This document shows positions 26,801 to 32,559 of a stretch of DNA of 64,000 nt, piece by piece. This stretch comes from Neoarius graeffei (lineage: Eukaryota > Chordata > Actinopteri > Siluriformes > Ariidae). The notes beneath the pieces are model-generated. The model saw only the letters and a program-made list of their open reading frames with translations, was not told where the DNA came from and did not search any database. Both the position numbers and the translations under genes were made by a program. The number at the start of each line of letters is the position of its first letter. Position 1 is the first letter of the stretch. The DNA lies in assembly GCF_027579695.1 (NCBI RefSeq), contig NC_083596.1, forward strand, positions 10,825,798 through 10,889,797, given 5' to 3'.

Positions 26801-27558
26801 AATATCAAACATCTCGGATAAAACGCCTAATTTTGTTCCCTTAAACTATACTTCCTTCGATTAACAAACATTAAAAAGGGTTAAAGTCAGTTATATCTGC
26901 AAATTATCCACTTTTTGTTCCTACTGATGTTTAGATAAGCAATCTATAAGTAAAAACCTTCGATTGTTTAGAAATTACATTTATCGCTTAAACCCAATAA
27001 GACAAAATAATATAATGGTAAATGTACCTTTGTCTGCGGCCAAATTATAAGAAACATTTCTATTTTATTTTCAATTCTGCTTTTTAGCGTATACAAGAAT
27101 AACCTATTTATAATTGTACTACATTAAACGTTATGTAAATATTACGCTACCTACACGCTAATATAGCTAGCTAGCTAGCAGTCTGTCTGTTGTGGATACA
27201 TTAACGTAGATATCATTAAATATATATATATATATATTCTAATGATATTTTTCCGAGAGCAAAAGCTTAAGCATTTAGCTGACTACTTCAAGAAACATAC
27301 AATTTAAACCAGTTTTGCCCAGAACATATATTGCTTTGTAGCTTGTTTGTTTGTTTATTAACACTCAATGTACAGGCCTGTACATCCTCGGTGTTTCCTG
27401 ATTGGCGTGGCCCGATAAGAACGCACTTACTCTGGAGGGTAAAGCCGCAACTCTTCGATATCTCCGAGGAATCCGAAGAGAGTTCGCATTTGTTCGCTAT
27501 TAACAGACGAGGACAGGTTGGTAATCTGAATTACCGCGGTACTTGGCATCCCGTTCAT
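2382..27558 (-). CDS. srek1: SREK1 gene, splicing regulatory glutamic acid/lysine-rich protein 1 (gene span, 11 firm exons plus candidate last exon)
   Basis: SREK1 is a nuclear SR-related protein that modulates splice-site choice with other SR proteins. The exons joined in phase give about 450 residues plus a 14-residue candidate tail. Seen: RRM1 (about residues 8-85; IQITNLSSSV, ALIVVPCAEG), a Pro/Leu linker (SLMPGGGLLPIPSP), RRM2 (about 168-244; TVYVGNLNSQ, RFAFVEF), a conserved TPQAAAKELEDVMKRVREAQ segment, then an Arg/Ser-rich tail. The RRM2 and RNP sequences match SREK1 rather than its paralogue SRSF11. All junctions use GT-AG and keep phase. The long Lys/Glu-rich stretch of the roughly 620-residue human protein was not found between exons 8 and 9. 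Start chosen at the ATG at 27558 (MNGMPST); an in-frame ATG follows three codons later. The gene points away from slc30a5, and its introns are full of transposons. Confidence 0.93.
2554..2677 (-). CDS. srek1: SREK1 exon 11 (charged C-terminal region)
   Basis: Encodes GKKDRRREHGRDGSREWR then ERSTSRRRSRDSDRQESK and AKSKQ. It aligns with the human KKDKKREKERD...RERERSTS region. Acceptor CCCTCAG, strong donor GTGAGT, phase 0, so at least one more exon must follow. Confidence 0.85.
2790..2861 (-). CDS. srek1: SREK1 exon 10 (RS domain)
   Basis: Encodes RGHRRRSRSRSRSVRKKA then RSPSPR. The RSPSPR motif is conserved in SREK1 and SRSF11. The acceptor TTAAAACAG follows a T-rich tract, donor GTAAAT, phase 2. 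Confidence 0.85.
2965..3087 (-). CDS. srek1: SREK1 exon 9 (basic, Arg/Ser-rich)
   Basis: Encodes RERLGDGKMRRGGDANNR then RRDKRGRMPFKGYRRSSRSP and SSSR. The SR-rich end corresponds to the human region after the Lys/Glu repeats. Acceptor TTGTTAG, donor GTCAGC, phase 2 on both sides. Confidence 0.8.
3624..3657. repeat. (GT)n microsatellite
   Basis: About 17 uninterrupted GT units follow a G-run. It produces spurious Cys/Val- and His/Thr-repeat reading frames. Confidence 0.95.
4235..5288. mobile_element. Harbinger-type MITE copy 1, itself interrupted
   Basis: The ends CTACGTTCACACTGCAGG and CCTTGCAGTGTGAACGTAG are inverted, with TTA on both sides (4232-4234, 5289-5291). It is the same family as 24920-25645 but about 330 bp longer because a further element lies inside at about 4544-4930. 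Confidence 0.75.
4544..4930. mobile_element. Small nested element inside the Harbinger-type MITE
   Basis: It starts CAGGCGCAGATAGAGGG and ends TATCTGCGCCCCTG. The uninterrupted sister copy at 25210-25230 reads straight across this point. The TIRs suggest a hAT-like element, but the duplication is imperfect. Confidence 0.55.
5293..5404 (-). pseudogene. THAP-type zinc-finger exon fragment
   Basis: Minus-strand ATG at 5404 opens MPLYCCAPGCSNHQHTRQ then DLSFYRIPTDADRRRRWM. The CxxxxC-N start, F-x-R-P-like motif and Trp are the first half of a THAP (C2CH) DNA-binding domain. It is broken by the MITE ending at 5288. THAP domains occur in P-element and Kolobok-type transposases and in host THAP genes. 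The flanking TIR makes a transposon origin likely. Confidence 0.65.
5621..5692 (-). CDS. srek1: SREK1 exon 8 (RS domain)
   Basis: Reads RSWRRMNDSHKRRSRDRR then YSRSRSR in the phase required by exon 7. Donor GTTAGT. The acceptor is ambiguous: CGCAG precedes AG at 5694-5693, and only the site before 5692 keeps frame. A nested transposon begins about 57 bases beyond the donor. Confidence 0.7.
5919..6030 (-). CDS. srek1: SREK1 exon 7 (RS domain)
   Basis: Encodes EGKKRSSSRSRRSRRS then HSRSRSRSRSRSQRRRSRSRH, a typical Arg/Ser dipeptide domain. The acceptor is either CAGCAG before 6030, giving Glu as in human, or CAG before 6033, adding one codon. Donor GTGAGT, phase 2. Confidence 0.85.
6190..6320 (-). 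CDS. srek1: SREK1 exon 6 (RRM2 end and conserved helix)
   Basis: Encodes KINHSNNAIVKPPELTPQ then AAAKELEDVMKRVREAQST and IAAAIEP. This block is nearly invariant in SREK1 and follows RRM2. Acceptor TTTTAG, donor GTTCTT (weak consensus), ending in phase 1. Confidence 0.93.
6336..6830. repeat. Degenerate tandem repeats in SREK1 intron 5
   Basis: Three diverged units of about 150 bp share AAAATTCTGGGT, GCCAAATTTGGT, GAGAAACGGTGACGTTA and CAAGACAAACAAA. They resemble repeated tails of non-LTR elements, but the family is not identified. Confidence 0.55.
6891..7069 (-). CDS. srek1: SREK1 exon 5 (RRM2 core)
   Basis: Encodes TTTAEQLLEFFKQVGEVKF, then VRMAGDETQPTRFAFVEF and ANQECVARALAFNGVMFGD. RFAFVEF is the RNP1 octamer region. 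Acceptor TTGTAG, donor GTGAGT, ending in phase 2 in the middle of a Lys codon. Confidence 0.93.
7183..7341 (-). CDS. srek1: SREK1 exon 4 (linker and RRM2 start)
   Basis: Encodes QLGLPLAARGPLHLGLDSS, then QPPIMGNVDPSKIDEIRR and TVYVGNLNSQ. The last part is the first strand of RRM2. The acceptor may be CTTAG before 7341 or CTTAGCAG before 7338, which changes one Gln. Donor GTATGA. Confidence 0.9.
7471..8707. mobile_element. TTAA-type element with THAP exon (about 1.24 kb)
   Basis: The ends AGGTCCCATGGCATG and CATGCCATGGGACCT are inverted and flanked by TTAA (the left copy has one extra A). TTAA duplications are typical of Kolobok and piggyBac elements. Kolobok transposases can carry THAP domains, and the interior encodes one. 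Only one coding exon remains, so this is probably non-autonomous. Confidence 0.65.
7723..8022 (+). pseudogene. THAP-domain exon in the TTAA element
   Basis: MASPKRAKHGNCAVHGCD then NTEKSLFLLPTGEPLKTQW and VCRKHFPEECFHN show the THAP C-x4-C, Trp and C-x2-H arrangement. The frame is open for 100 codons and ends at a good splice donor GTAAGT at 8023, so it looks like a first coding exon. No catalytic region follows. It lies antisense within SREK1 intron 3. Confidence 0.65.
9290..10110 (-). pseudogene. Tc1-like transposase relic
   Basis: Short minus-strand frames align piecewise with the better copy at 53303-54882: EITVWAQEHFRKPSSMKTVH, LLWARALLRWTEAKWKTVPRF then DESKVEILFRNHG. The frame is broken by several stops and shifts. 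Confidence 0.6.
10169..10674. mobile_element. Nested MITE with long TIRs (506 bp)
   Basis: The left end CCCCTTTTCCACCAAAGCAG and right end CTGATTTGGTGGGAAAGGGG are inverted over about 45 bp, flanked by TGG (10166-10168 and 10675-10677). The interior holds ATT, GTT and GCT triplet runs. The 3 bp duplication and GCCCCTTTTCCAC ends suggest a Harbinger-type MITE. Confidence 0.7.
11225..11513 (+). repeat. Fish interspersed repeat, LINE-like 3' end, interrupted
   Basis: The sequence CAAATGAGGATGGGTTCCC through GTAAAGCTGCTTTGCGACAA and AAAGCGCTATA is inverted at 31148-31560. The hairpin-like GCTGCTTTG...AAAAGCGCTATA end resembles L2/CR1-type 3' tails. Its last bases resume after the inserted element at 12556-12585. 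Confidence 0.55.
11514..12555. mobile_element. DNA transposon with TATA duplication (1042 bp)
   Basis: GACCCTTCCCACTGACGTCA and the matching GGTGACGTCATGCGGGAAG end are inverted. TATA flanks both sides, and the host repeat (AGCGCTATA...AAATAAACTTGA) resumes cleanly. The TIR contains TGACGTCA, a CRE palindrome. A 48 bp tandem duplication (CTGAGGCAGCCCGCCGTGG) lies near 11680-11770. It shares its TIR with 3254-5563. Confidence 0.65.
11846..12339. mobile_element. Nested MITE with CAGTGTTCRAACTA ends
   Basis: CAGTGTTCAAACTATGCCGA at the left is inverted as GTAGTTCGAACACTG at the right. A diverged copy begins at 3571 inside the related composite element, so the MITE may have been carried along when the outer element moved. 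Confidence 0.6.
13050..13410 (-). pseudogene. hAT transposase N-terminal relic (BED zinc finger)
   Basis: The CxxC pair of the finger (VCKVC) and the following THL segment are visible but in different frames, with at least two frameshifts. No catalytic domain remains. Confidence 0.65.
13481..13571. mobile_element. Short MITE, single arm of the 15697 palindrome family
   Basis: CAGTGTTGCCAGATACTGC at the left and CCCAATCTGGCAACAC at the right are inverted. The interior (CCAGCCCAAAATATGTTCA) is shared with 15790-15850. It is nested within the hAT. Confidence 0.65.
14098..14695. mobile_element. MITE with CACTGGGGAACA ends (598 bp)
   Basis: CACTGGGGAACA at the left and TGTTCCCCAGTG at the right are perfect inverted repeats. 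The AATTCTG subterminal motif is repeated too. No clear target duplication or open frame was found. Confidence 0.65.
15430..15981 (+). pseudogene. THAP-domain reading frame split by a palindromic MITE
   Basis: MPSRCVAGFCSKTHKDGV then SLFKFPRDPELHAKWVKQ, VLCSEHFDLDCFD and VFLPSAVPTQ form a complete THAP domain: C-x4-C, FP, W, C-x2-H, terminal AVPTQ box. After CAG at 15699 a 210 bp palindrome intervenes. On the far side YSGGGLLVAMPDPKTVLL then SEHVL* continues and stops at 15979-15981. The THAP part is intact for about 90 codons. It is on the plus strand, antisense to SREK1. Confidence 0.7.
15697..15906. mobile_element. Palindromic MITE inside the THAP frame (210 bp)
   Basis: CAGTGTTGCCAGATTGGGAG and its exact complement at the right end bound an almost perfect 210 bp palindrome centred near 15802. 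Each half resembles the 91 bp MITE at 13481, so it looks like a head-to-head dimer. Confidence 0.75.
16854..16969 (-). CDS. srek1: SREK1 exon 3 (inter-RRM linker)
   Basis: Encodes GKIPEEAKALSLLAPAAP then VPSLMPGGGLLPIPSPAPLQ, a Pro/Leu/Gly-rich linker conserved in SREK1 and SRSF11. Acceptor CCCATAG, donor GTGAGC, ending in phase 0. Confidence 0.9.
17845..17879. repeat. (GA)n microsatellite
   Basis: About 17 uninterrupted AG units. Confidence 0.95.
18231..18338 (-). other. Candidate cryptic, alternative or poison exon in SREK1 intron 2
   Basis: On the minus strand a long T-rich tract ends in CATATCAG, then an open frame reads MTRVAQALQYYTSLTQGF then VFQATKPAGAHAAFKGGL and stops. Joined to SREK1 exon 2 (phase 1) the reading would hit TAG at once (GAT GAC TAG), as a poison exon would. 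The protein reading is not recognised and may be chance. The surrounding 16.9-19.0 kb is unusually free of recognised repeats. Confidence 0.25.
19116..19328. mobile_element. Mariner-type MITE (213 bp)
   Basis: CAGGGTTAGTCAAAATTATG and AATTTTGACTAACCCTG are inverted, with TA on both sides. The interior is too short to encode anything. Confidence 0.8.
20383..20950. mobile_element. Element with 9 bp duplication carrying a RecQ-like helicase fragment
   Basis: It is inserted in the Tc1 MITE with the exact duplication GGTTTTTGG (20374-20382, 20951-20959), and the sister copy has this motif once. Ends TAGTCTGGC and GGGCCCAGGCTA are weakly inverted. A 9 bp duplication suggests a Mutator-like or Merlin-like element. 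Confidence 0.7.
20590..20753 (-). pseudogene. RecQ-like helicase N-terminal fragment
   Basis: Minus-strand reading MFTESMPEALHSLETLRT then LKTEQRAALEVFIERKDV and FALLPTGFGKSLIYQLAP. LPTGFGKS is a Walker A (motif I) and the preceding Q-x2-A block is motif 0 of RecQ-family ATP-dependent helicases. Nothing downstream of motif I remains, so it cannot be an active helicase. Confidence 0.6.
22106..22239 (-). CDS. srek1: SREK1 exon 2 (RRM1 end)
   Basis: Completes the Asp codon from exon 1 and encodes DNTPLSFSSKVCYIKYKDP, then SSVGVAQHLTNTVFIDRAL, then IVVPCAE. Acceptor TTTTCCAG, donor GTTAGT, ending in phase 1. KVCYIKY lies at the RNP1 position of RRM1. Confidence 0.92.
22710..23200. mobile_element. 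PIF/Harbinger-type MITE with MADF-like exon, copy 1
   Basis: AGGCCAATTTATGC and GCATGCAGAGGCCC ends are partly inverted, flanked by TAA (22707-22709, 23201-23203). Copy 2 lies at 35611-36128 in inverse orientation. Repeated TCTGCGA and CGCAGA motifs fill the subterminal regions. Confidence 0.75.
22939..23022 (+). pseudogene. MADF/Myb-like first exon in Harbinger MITE
   Basis: ATG opens MEQHEERLIEEVRKYVHLYD then SSSSHYK before TAA. The pattern R-LIE-V-KY-LYD is the start of a MADF/Myb-SANT-like domain, as in the DNA-binding protein of PIF/Harbinger elements. The frame ends at a GTAACC donor-like site, so it is probably a captured or leftover first exon. Confidence 0.6.
23449..23976. mobile_element. 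Deleted mariner element (D34D type)
   Basis: CGAGGGTCCTTCAAAAAGTT and AACTTTTTGAAGTATCCTTG are inverted ends with TA flanks. On the minus strand the C-terminal third of a mariner transposase remains: GMLLLQDSAPVHTA, KLSPYAPYSRDFYLFPKL and HFQSDEEV. Confidence 0.75.
23519..23890 (-). pseudogene. Mariner transposase C-terminal relic
   Basis: The second catalytic Asp region (LQDSAPVHTA) and the YSRDFYLFPKLKSHSHG region of the third are visible, with an in-frame stop after HTA. The N-terminal two thirds are missing. Confidence 0.65.
24920..25645. mobile_element. Harbinger-type MITE copy 2 (726 bp)
   Basis: CACTACGTTCACACTGCAGG and CCTTGCAGTGTGAACGTAGTG are inverted, flanked by TAA (24917-24919, 25646-25648). 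It is nearly identical to 4235-5288 minus that copy's insertion. Confidence 0.85.
25769..26140 (-). mobile_element. tRNA-derived SINE (DANA/Mermaid-like), copy 1
   Basis: Minus strand: GGGCGGCACGGTGGTGTAGT head with pol III A- and B-box-like motifs (TAGTGGTTAGCGC; GGTTCGAGCCCC), the conserved core GGAGTTTGCATGTTCTCCCC, and an ATGAGATGAGA tail. The 12 bp duplication TTGAGTGTACAT flanks it exactly (25757-25768, 26141-26152), so the insertion is recent. Confidence 0.93.
27431..27558 (-). CDS. srek1: SREK1 exon 1 (start codon, RRM1 beginning)
   Basis: Encodes MNGMPSTAVIQITNLSSSVN through ELRLYPP and ends after GA before the donor GTAAGT (phase 2). It contains the first beta strand and helix of RRM1, including SEQMRTLFGFLGDIEEL, close to vertebrate SREK1. 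Upstream on the minus strand lie about 90 unremarkable bases and then the minisatellite at 27650-28115. Confidence 0.9.
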
Positions 27559-27649
27559 TTCGCTAAAATGCTGTACATAAAGTAATGATTTACATATGTG
27601 TATATACAGTCGTCCGTAGCCAGCGTGCTAACATGCTACATAGGACTCG

Positions 27650-28115
27650 GCTCACAGCACGACACTTTCCCTGATGTGTCGTTCGCGAAGGAGTCGACTC
27701 TTTGATTCAGCTCACAGCACTACACTTTCCTTGATGTGTCGTTCCGAAAGGAGTCGACTCTTTGATTCGGCTCACATCACTGCACTCCCTGATGTGTCGT
27801 TCGCGAACGAGTCGACTCTTTGATTCGGCTCACAGCACTGCACTTTCCCTGATGTGTCGTTCGCGAACGAGTCGACTCATTGATTCGGTTCACAGCACTA
27901 TCCCTGATGTGTGGTTCGCGAACGAATCGACTCTTTGATTCGGTTCACAGCACTGTACTTTCCCTGATGTGTAGTTCGCGATCGAGTCGACTCTTTGATT
28001 CGGTTCACAGCACTACGTGATGTGTCGTTCGCGAACGAGTCGACTCTTTGATTCGATTCACAGCACTGCACTTTCCCTGATGTGTCGTTCGCGATCGAGT
28101 CGACTCTTTGATTCG
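27650..28115. repeat. Minisatellite, eight units of about 53-62 bp
   Basis: Units contain CACAGCACTGCACTTTCCCT, GATGTGTCGTTCGCGAACGA and GTCGACTCTTTGATTCGG. Most carry two palindromes, TTCGCGAA and GAGTCGACTC. The array starts about 90 bases upstream of the SREK1 start codon, so it may lie in the promoter or 5' UTR. Confidence 0.93.
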
Positions 28116-28279
28116 GCTCATTTAGGTCAACGTTGAGAGCCGAATTTTTTTTTGTAAATGCGTTACTATAGCAGTGTCATTTACTTAAACTGTGTAGAAA
28201 AGAATTGCGAGACACGTGTTTATGATGAATTTTCAGGATAATAACATTTATCACAAAAACATTTATGTAGTGATGCTTA

Positions 28280-28605
28280 AGGCCCAACTAGTCCGCGCGG
28301 ACTGTATGCTGTGACTGCGCATGTGCGAAACTAATTGCATGTTCAGCGTCCAGTAGGTTTTAAATCGATTTTAGATTCTTCTTCCAATATCAGCATGACA
28401 GATGAAAGAAGCTATTCTTCTTTTGAGTTACATGCCATTTTTTGTTTTGCTTTCATGCTTTTTTTTTTTTTTACTGTACTATTTGGGGGATTTGCAGAAC
28501 ATACAACTCGTTGGTCCCAATAAAGGCGTAGTGCGCATGTGTTCAAAGATGCGCATGCGTACACGTTCAGCCAGTGCATACGTGCGCGGAAATATACTTG
28601 GGCCT
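28280..28605. mobile_element. PIF/Harbinger-type MITE (326 bp)
   Basis: AGGCCCAA and TTGGGCCT ends flanked by TTA (28277-28279, 28606-28608). The interior is rich in GCGCATGYGY motifs. Confidence 0.7.
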
Positions 28606-28962
28606 TTACTGTATTTATCAGCACACTCCGTACAATGTGTAATGTCTTGCTGATTTTACAGTTATTTAATGTTATTTGATTAATTCGAAGGTACAGAAAC
28701 AATTTTATTAAGCAGTTTCAACCATAGATCGACAAAGAATAACAATTTGGAGTGTGGAGCTGAAAGAGTCGGTTCTGTAGGTGAACTGAATCGGTTCACT
28801 GAAAAAAGCCAAAAGCTGCTGCTTTTGGAAAAGAAAAGTGGGCGTTTCTTAATTGACGGATATGATTGGTCGGTTCTCATCCCGAAGCCATTGGGTGTTT
28901 CTCAATGTCAAGGATCTTTCCTTGGTAGGACGGGCCCTTCCAAGAACACACAAATGCCGCTT

Positions 28963-29632
28963 TTCCACTACCAACGCGGCTGAGTCGGGCTGAGCCGTGC
29001 CGTGCTAAGTTGGGCCGAGTCGAGCTGAGCGGGGCTGTTGGCGTTGCATTTCGACTACAATCGCGCTGAACCGTGCTGGCTGGAAGTGGGTGGACACATT
29101 GGGTGGAGTTAGCGAAAGTGGGTGGACGTCAGGTGATGTCGTTAGGCGGCGCAAACAGTGACATCAGTGACCTTTTAAGCGGTAGTCTCACAACCCGGAG
29201 AGTAAACAATAAACATGGAGGACATGGAGTCGTTAGTGTTGCTGGTCTTGGTGCTGTGGCTTGTTGTCACCGACAACGCCAACAGATACTGGCAAGAGCG
29301 TATAGATGAGGCGAGGCGCATAAGGCTTCATAATTCTCGTAATTCGTAATTCTTCTTCTTCTGGGTTTACGGTGTTTACAGATCCCAGCGTGCTCGCGGG
29401 GCGTGTGTGGGCGTGTGAGGACACTCCTCCTCACCAATCAGTGCACAGGGGAGTGTCTCCTCACGCCCCTAGCCCCACTCAGCTCGGTTTGGCTCGCTTC
29501 AGCCCTACTCCAAAACCGTGCGAGTTTTGGGGGCTGAGCAGGGCTGAAGCGAGCTGAGTCGTGCTGTTCTTAGATAGTCGAAACGCGAGCCATGTCGGGC
29601 TGAAGTGAGCTGAAAAAGGGTAGTGGAAAAGG
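28963..29632. mobile_element. Harbinger-like MITE with short coding exon, copy 1
   Basis: CTTTTCCACTACCAACGCGG at the left and AAAGGGTAGTGGAAAAG at the right are inverted ends, with many GGCTGAG/CAGCCC subterminal motifs. Copy 2 (43592-44252) is about 95 percent similar by eye. Both contain the same ATG frame. Confidence 0.75.
29215..29349 (+). other. Short conserved frame in the MITE (copy 1)
   Basis: ATG opens MEDMESLVLLVLVLWLVV then TDNANRYWQERIDEARRI and RLHNSRNS. Apart from a few residues near the end, the same frame is in copy 2. It resembles the short first exons of HARBI1-like transposases, but the match is uncertain. Confidence 0.4.
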
Positions 29633-30264
29633 GCCAAAAGAGCATTTATTGAGAGAACACATAAATGGAAGAGTGTAGTGAGTGTGCATGTGTGCGGCTT
29701 CTTGTGTTGAGTTATTATCTGCTTGCAACCTTAGTACGTAACCGCCATGTGCAGGACTGACATGGAAATACTTCGGGGAAGATTAAATTGTATTTGCAAG
29801 TCATTCTTAGACAAGAAAACACCTTTAGTCATGGATTGTGTTCCAGGTGCTAAACTGCAAGGTCCTGAATGTCAACCTACTTTTTGCCATTTTAGCAAGA
29901 GCCTCTGTTTTGTTTTGTTTTTTTCTTCTGCATATTCACTGGGTTCCAAAAGTACACTTTCCCACATTGAAAAGGCCCCATCTTGGACCTGCGCACAGGA
30001 CTGTGGGTGATTTAAGGAAGTTGAAGATCCCCACATGCATCCTTGAAAAAGTCTCAGAATGAAGGACACGGTCCTCGGTAGAATTTGAAGGATGCTAATC
30101 ATCAGAGCAGTCCTTCAGTGGGATTCGATGACGTATCATCCTTAAAATGCAGGCTTTAAAGGATGCATCCTCGACACTGAGCAACACTGATTGTGTGAGT
30201 GTGTTTATGTGCATGGTGAATTAAAAAAAAATCCTAATTGAAAGTCCAGAAAGGCTATTTATTT

Positions 30265-30637
30265 CTCATCTCATCATCTCTAGCTGCTTTATCCTGTTCT
30301 ACAGGGTCGCAGGCAAGCTGGAGCCTATCCCAGCTGACTACGGGCGAAAGGCGGGGTACACCCTGGACAAGTCGCCAGGTCATCACAGGGCTGACACATA
30401 GACACAGACAACCATTCACACTCACATTCACACCTACGGTCAATTTAGAGTCACCAGTTAACCTAACCTGCATGTCTTTGGACTGTGGGGGAAACCGGAG
30501 CACCCGGAGGAAACCCACGCGGACATGGGGAGAACATGCAAACTCCGCACAGAAAGGCCCTCGCCGGCCACGGGGCTCGAACCCGGACCTTCTTGCTGTG
30601 AGGCGACAGCGCTAACCACTACACCACCGTGCCGCCC
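30265..30637 (-). mobile_element. tRNA-derived SINE, copy 2
   Basis: Same structure as the copy at 25769. It is flanked by a 13 bp duplication AGGYTATTTATTT with one mismatch (30252-30264, 30638-30650). Confidence 0.92.
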
Positions 30638-30744
30638 AGGTTATTTATTTATTTATTTATTTTCCCTGTTTCTGGAAAAGGGATATATTATAAAATGCAA
30701 TAAAAACAAGAATCTGTGATTTGAACCTTTATTTAATTGACAGA

Positions 30745-31110
30745 AGTACAAAAAAAGATTTCCAATGTTTTCACTGACGAACTTAAATGTATTTTGTAAA
30801 TATCGTGAAACAAATTTGGAATTTGATGCCTGTCAAGCACTCAAATAAATAAAAAAAAAGGTAGGACAGAGGCATGTTTACCACGGTGTTACATCACCTT
30901 TCTTTTTAATTACACTTTTTATTCATTTGGGAACTGAAGCTAGATGACTAATTGTTGCAGTTTTGCAGGTGGAATTTTTATCCATTCTTGCTGTACACAG
31001 CGCCCCATTCTGTGCCCGTAGCTGATTAGCACGTAGAAGCTGTTTTCTGATGTTTACAAAAGGATAAGTCATGTAGCGTATATGAAGAAATCTATTTCCA
31101 GTTAACGTCT
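30745..31110. repeat. Relic of Tc1-type family (left half)
   Basis: AGGACAGAGGCATGTTTACC, TTTGGGAACTGAAG and CCATTCTTGCTG follow the order seen at 9120-9260 and 53500-53640. The right half seems to lie at 36270-36860, separated by about 5 kb of later insertions. Confidence 0.5.
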
Positions 31111-31147
31111 GCCCTTTTACTTGGATACTAACCAGGCATACATATTA

Positions 31148-32200
31148 TCAAATCAAGTTTATTTGTATAGCGCTTTTAACAATAAACATTGTCGCAAAGC
31201 AGCTTTACAGAATTTGAACGACTTAAAACATGAGCTAATTTATCCCTAATCTATCCCCAATGAGCAAGCCTGTGGCGACGGTGGCAAGGAAAAACTCCCT
31301 CAGACGACATGAGGAAGAAACCTCGAGAGGAACCAGACTCAAAAGGGAACCCATCCTCATTTGGGCAACAACAGACAGCCTGACTATAATATTAACAGTT
31401 TTAACAGGTATAACCCTCAACTGTCCTCATGGGGCCGTCCTTCACAGGAGCGGGGCGATAAAACTCCGACCAGACACAGGGCACCAGGATGGATCAAGCA
31501 GGTCCGAGGGGCAGAAGAGGCCAGCATCTCAATCCCAGGATCAACATGTAACTCAGAGGGACAGATTGGGGGGGGGAAGAAAACACGTTGTTAGGTATGC
31601 CCTAAAAATGACAAGTATTAACTCTGTGTGGTAGGCTCGCAGAGACGAGAGTCTTTACATCAGGCATAACACACAACAATGGCATGTTAATATGGTAAAA
31701 TATATCATGACCTGCTCTGGCTGGATGCTTGATTGGGCGATGGGAGCACACTCCTCAGCAATGATGAGATGCAGATGGGACCCTTAGGGCTGGCCAAGAC
31801 AATTCAGTTACATTTCACCGGGTCTGGGACATGCGACAGAATGTCTGACGGCCGATTCCCTGCAGGCTACGATAGCCAGTCGAGGTCTCCACCCTCTCCA
31901 CCAAAAGATTTCCTGTTGACTCCATGTAACTCAGAGGGACAGATTTGGGGTGGGGGGGGAGGGAAAGAAAACACAGGTGGTTAGGTATGCCCAATGTCAC
32001 CTGAATAAGTAGAAACAGTATACATATTGCACCGAGTACAAACAGGGACTCCGGCAACTAACTATGACAGCATAACTAAAAGGAGAGAGCCAGAAGGTAA
32101 CACAGGCATGAGGGAGCCCCAGGACATAAAGCAGCCAGCCACTACACCGTCAACAAACTCGAGTGAGCAAGCAAGTGGGGACTGACAGCATCCATCCATC
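31148..32200 (-). repeat. Interspersed repeat, LINE-like 3' end, reversed
   Basis: TCAAGTTTATTTGTATAGCG then AACATTGTCGCAAAGCAGC is the inverse of 11225-11513. Further in, the segment TGTAACTCAGAGGGACAGAT occurs twice (about 31545 and 31925), an internal duplication. No reverse-transcriptase frame is seen. Confidence 0.5.
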
Positions 32201-32559
32201 CCAGTTTACCAAAACTGGGATATTATACATGCTATAACCCCAAATCAGGAAAAGTTGGGACAGTACGTAAAATGCAAATTAAAAAAAAAGTGATTTATAA
32301 ATATACTTTGACTTGTATTTCATTGCAGACTCAATGAACCCAAGAAATTTTATGTTTTGTTGGTCAACTTCGTTTCATTTGTTAATATACTTCCATTCCT
32401 GTATTTCAGGCCTGCAACAGATTCCAAAAAATGTTGGAACGGGGCAGTTTAGAGTTTGTAATGAGGTAAAACAATGAAATAATGATGTGATTTGAAACAG
32501 GTGATGTCAGCATGTGACTGTAATCATGATTTGGTACAAAGTTAGTATCCAGGAAAGGC

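Larger units (their letters stand above)
23979..26830 (+). pseudogene. Tc1-like transposase relic split by a hAT element
   Basis: Left part: YPRQSPNLNPVE at about 24265-24305, typical of the third catalytic segment of Tc1. After the hAT insertion the frame resumes as VEHIQDVTEWKIWSRRQI at about 26507. The N-terminal region is badly decayed. Confidence 0.55.
28893..30188. mobile_element. Outer element with GTGTTTCTCAATGTCAAGGAT end
   Basis: GTGTTTCTCAATGTCAAGG near 28893 is inverted near 30150-30188 (CCTCGACACTGAGCAACAC). The MITE at 28963-29632 lies within it. No coding region was recognised. Confidence 0.5.

Noticed and set aside
27650-28115. Could be read as a CRISPR-like array (regular repeats with variable parts)
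   Set aside because: Units repeat along their whole length without unique spacers, and the window is vertebrate nuclear DNA. It is a minisatellite.
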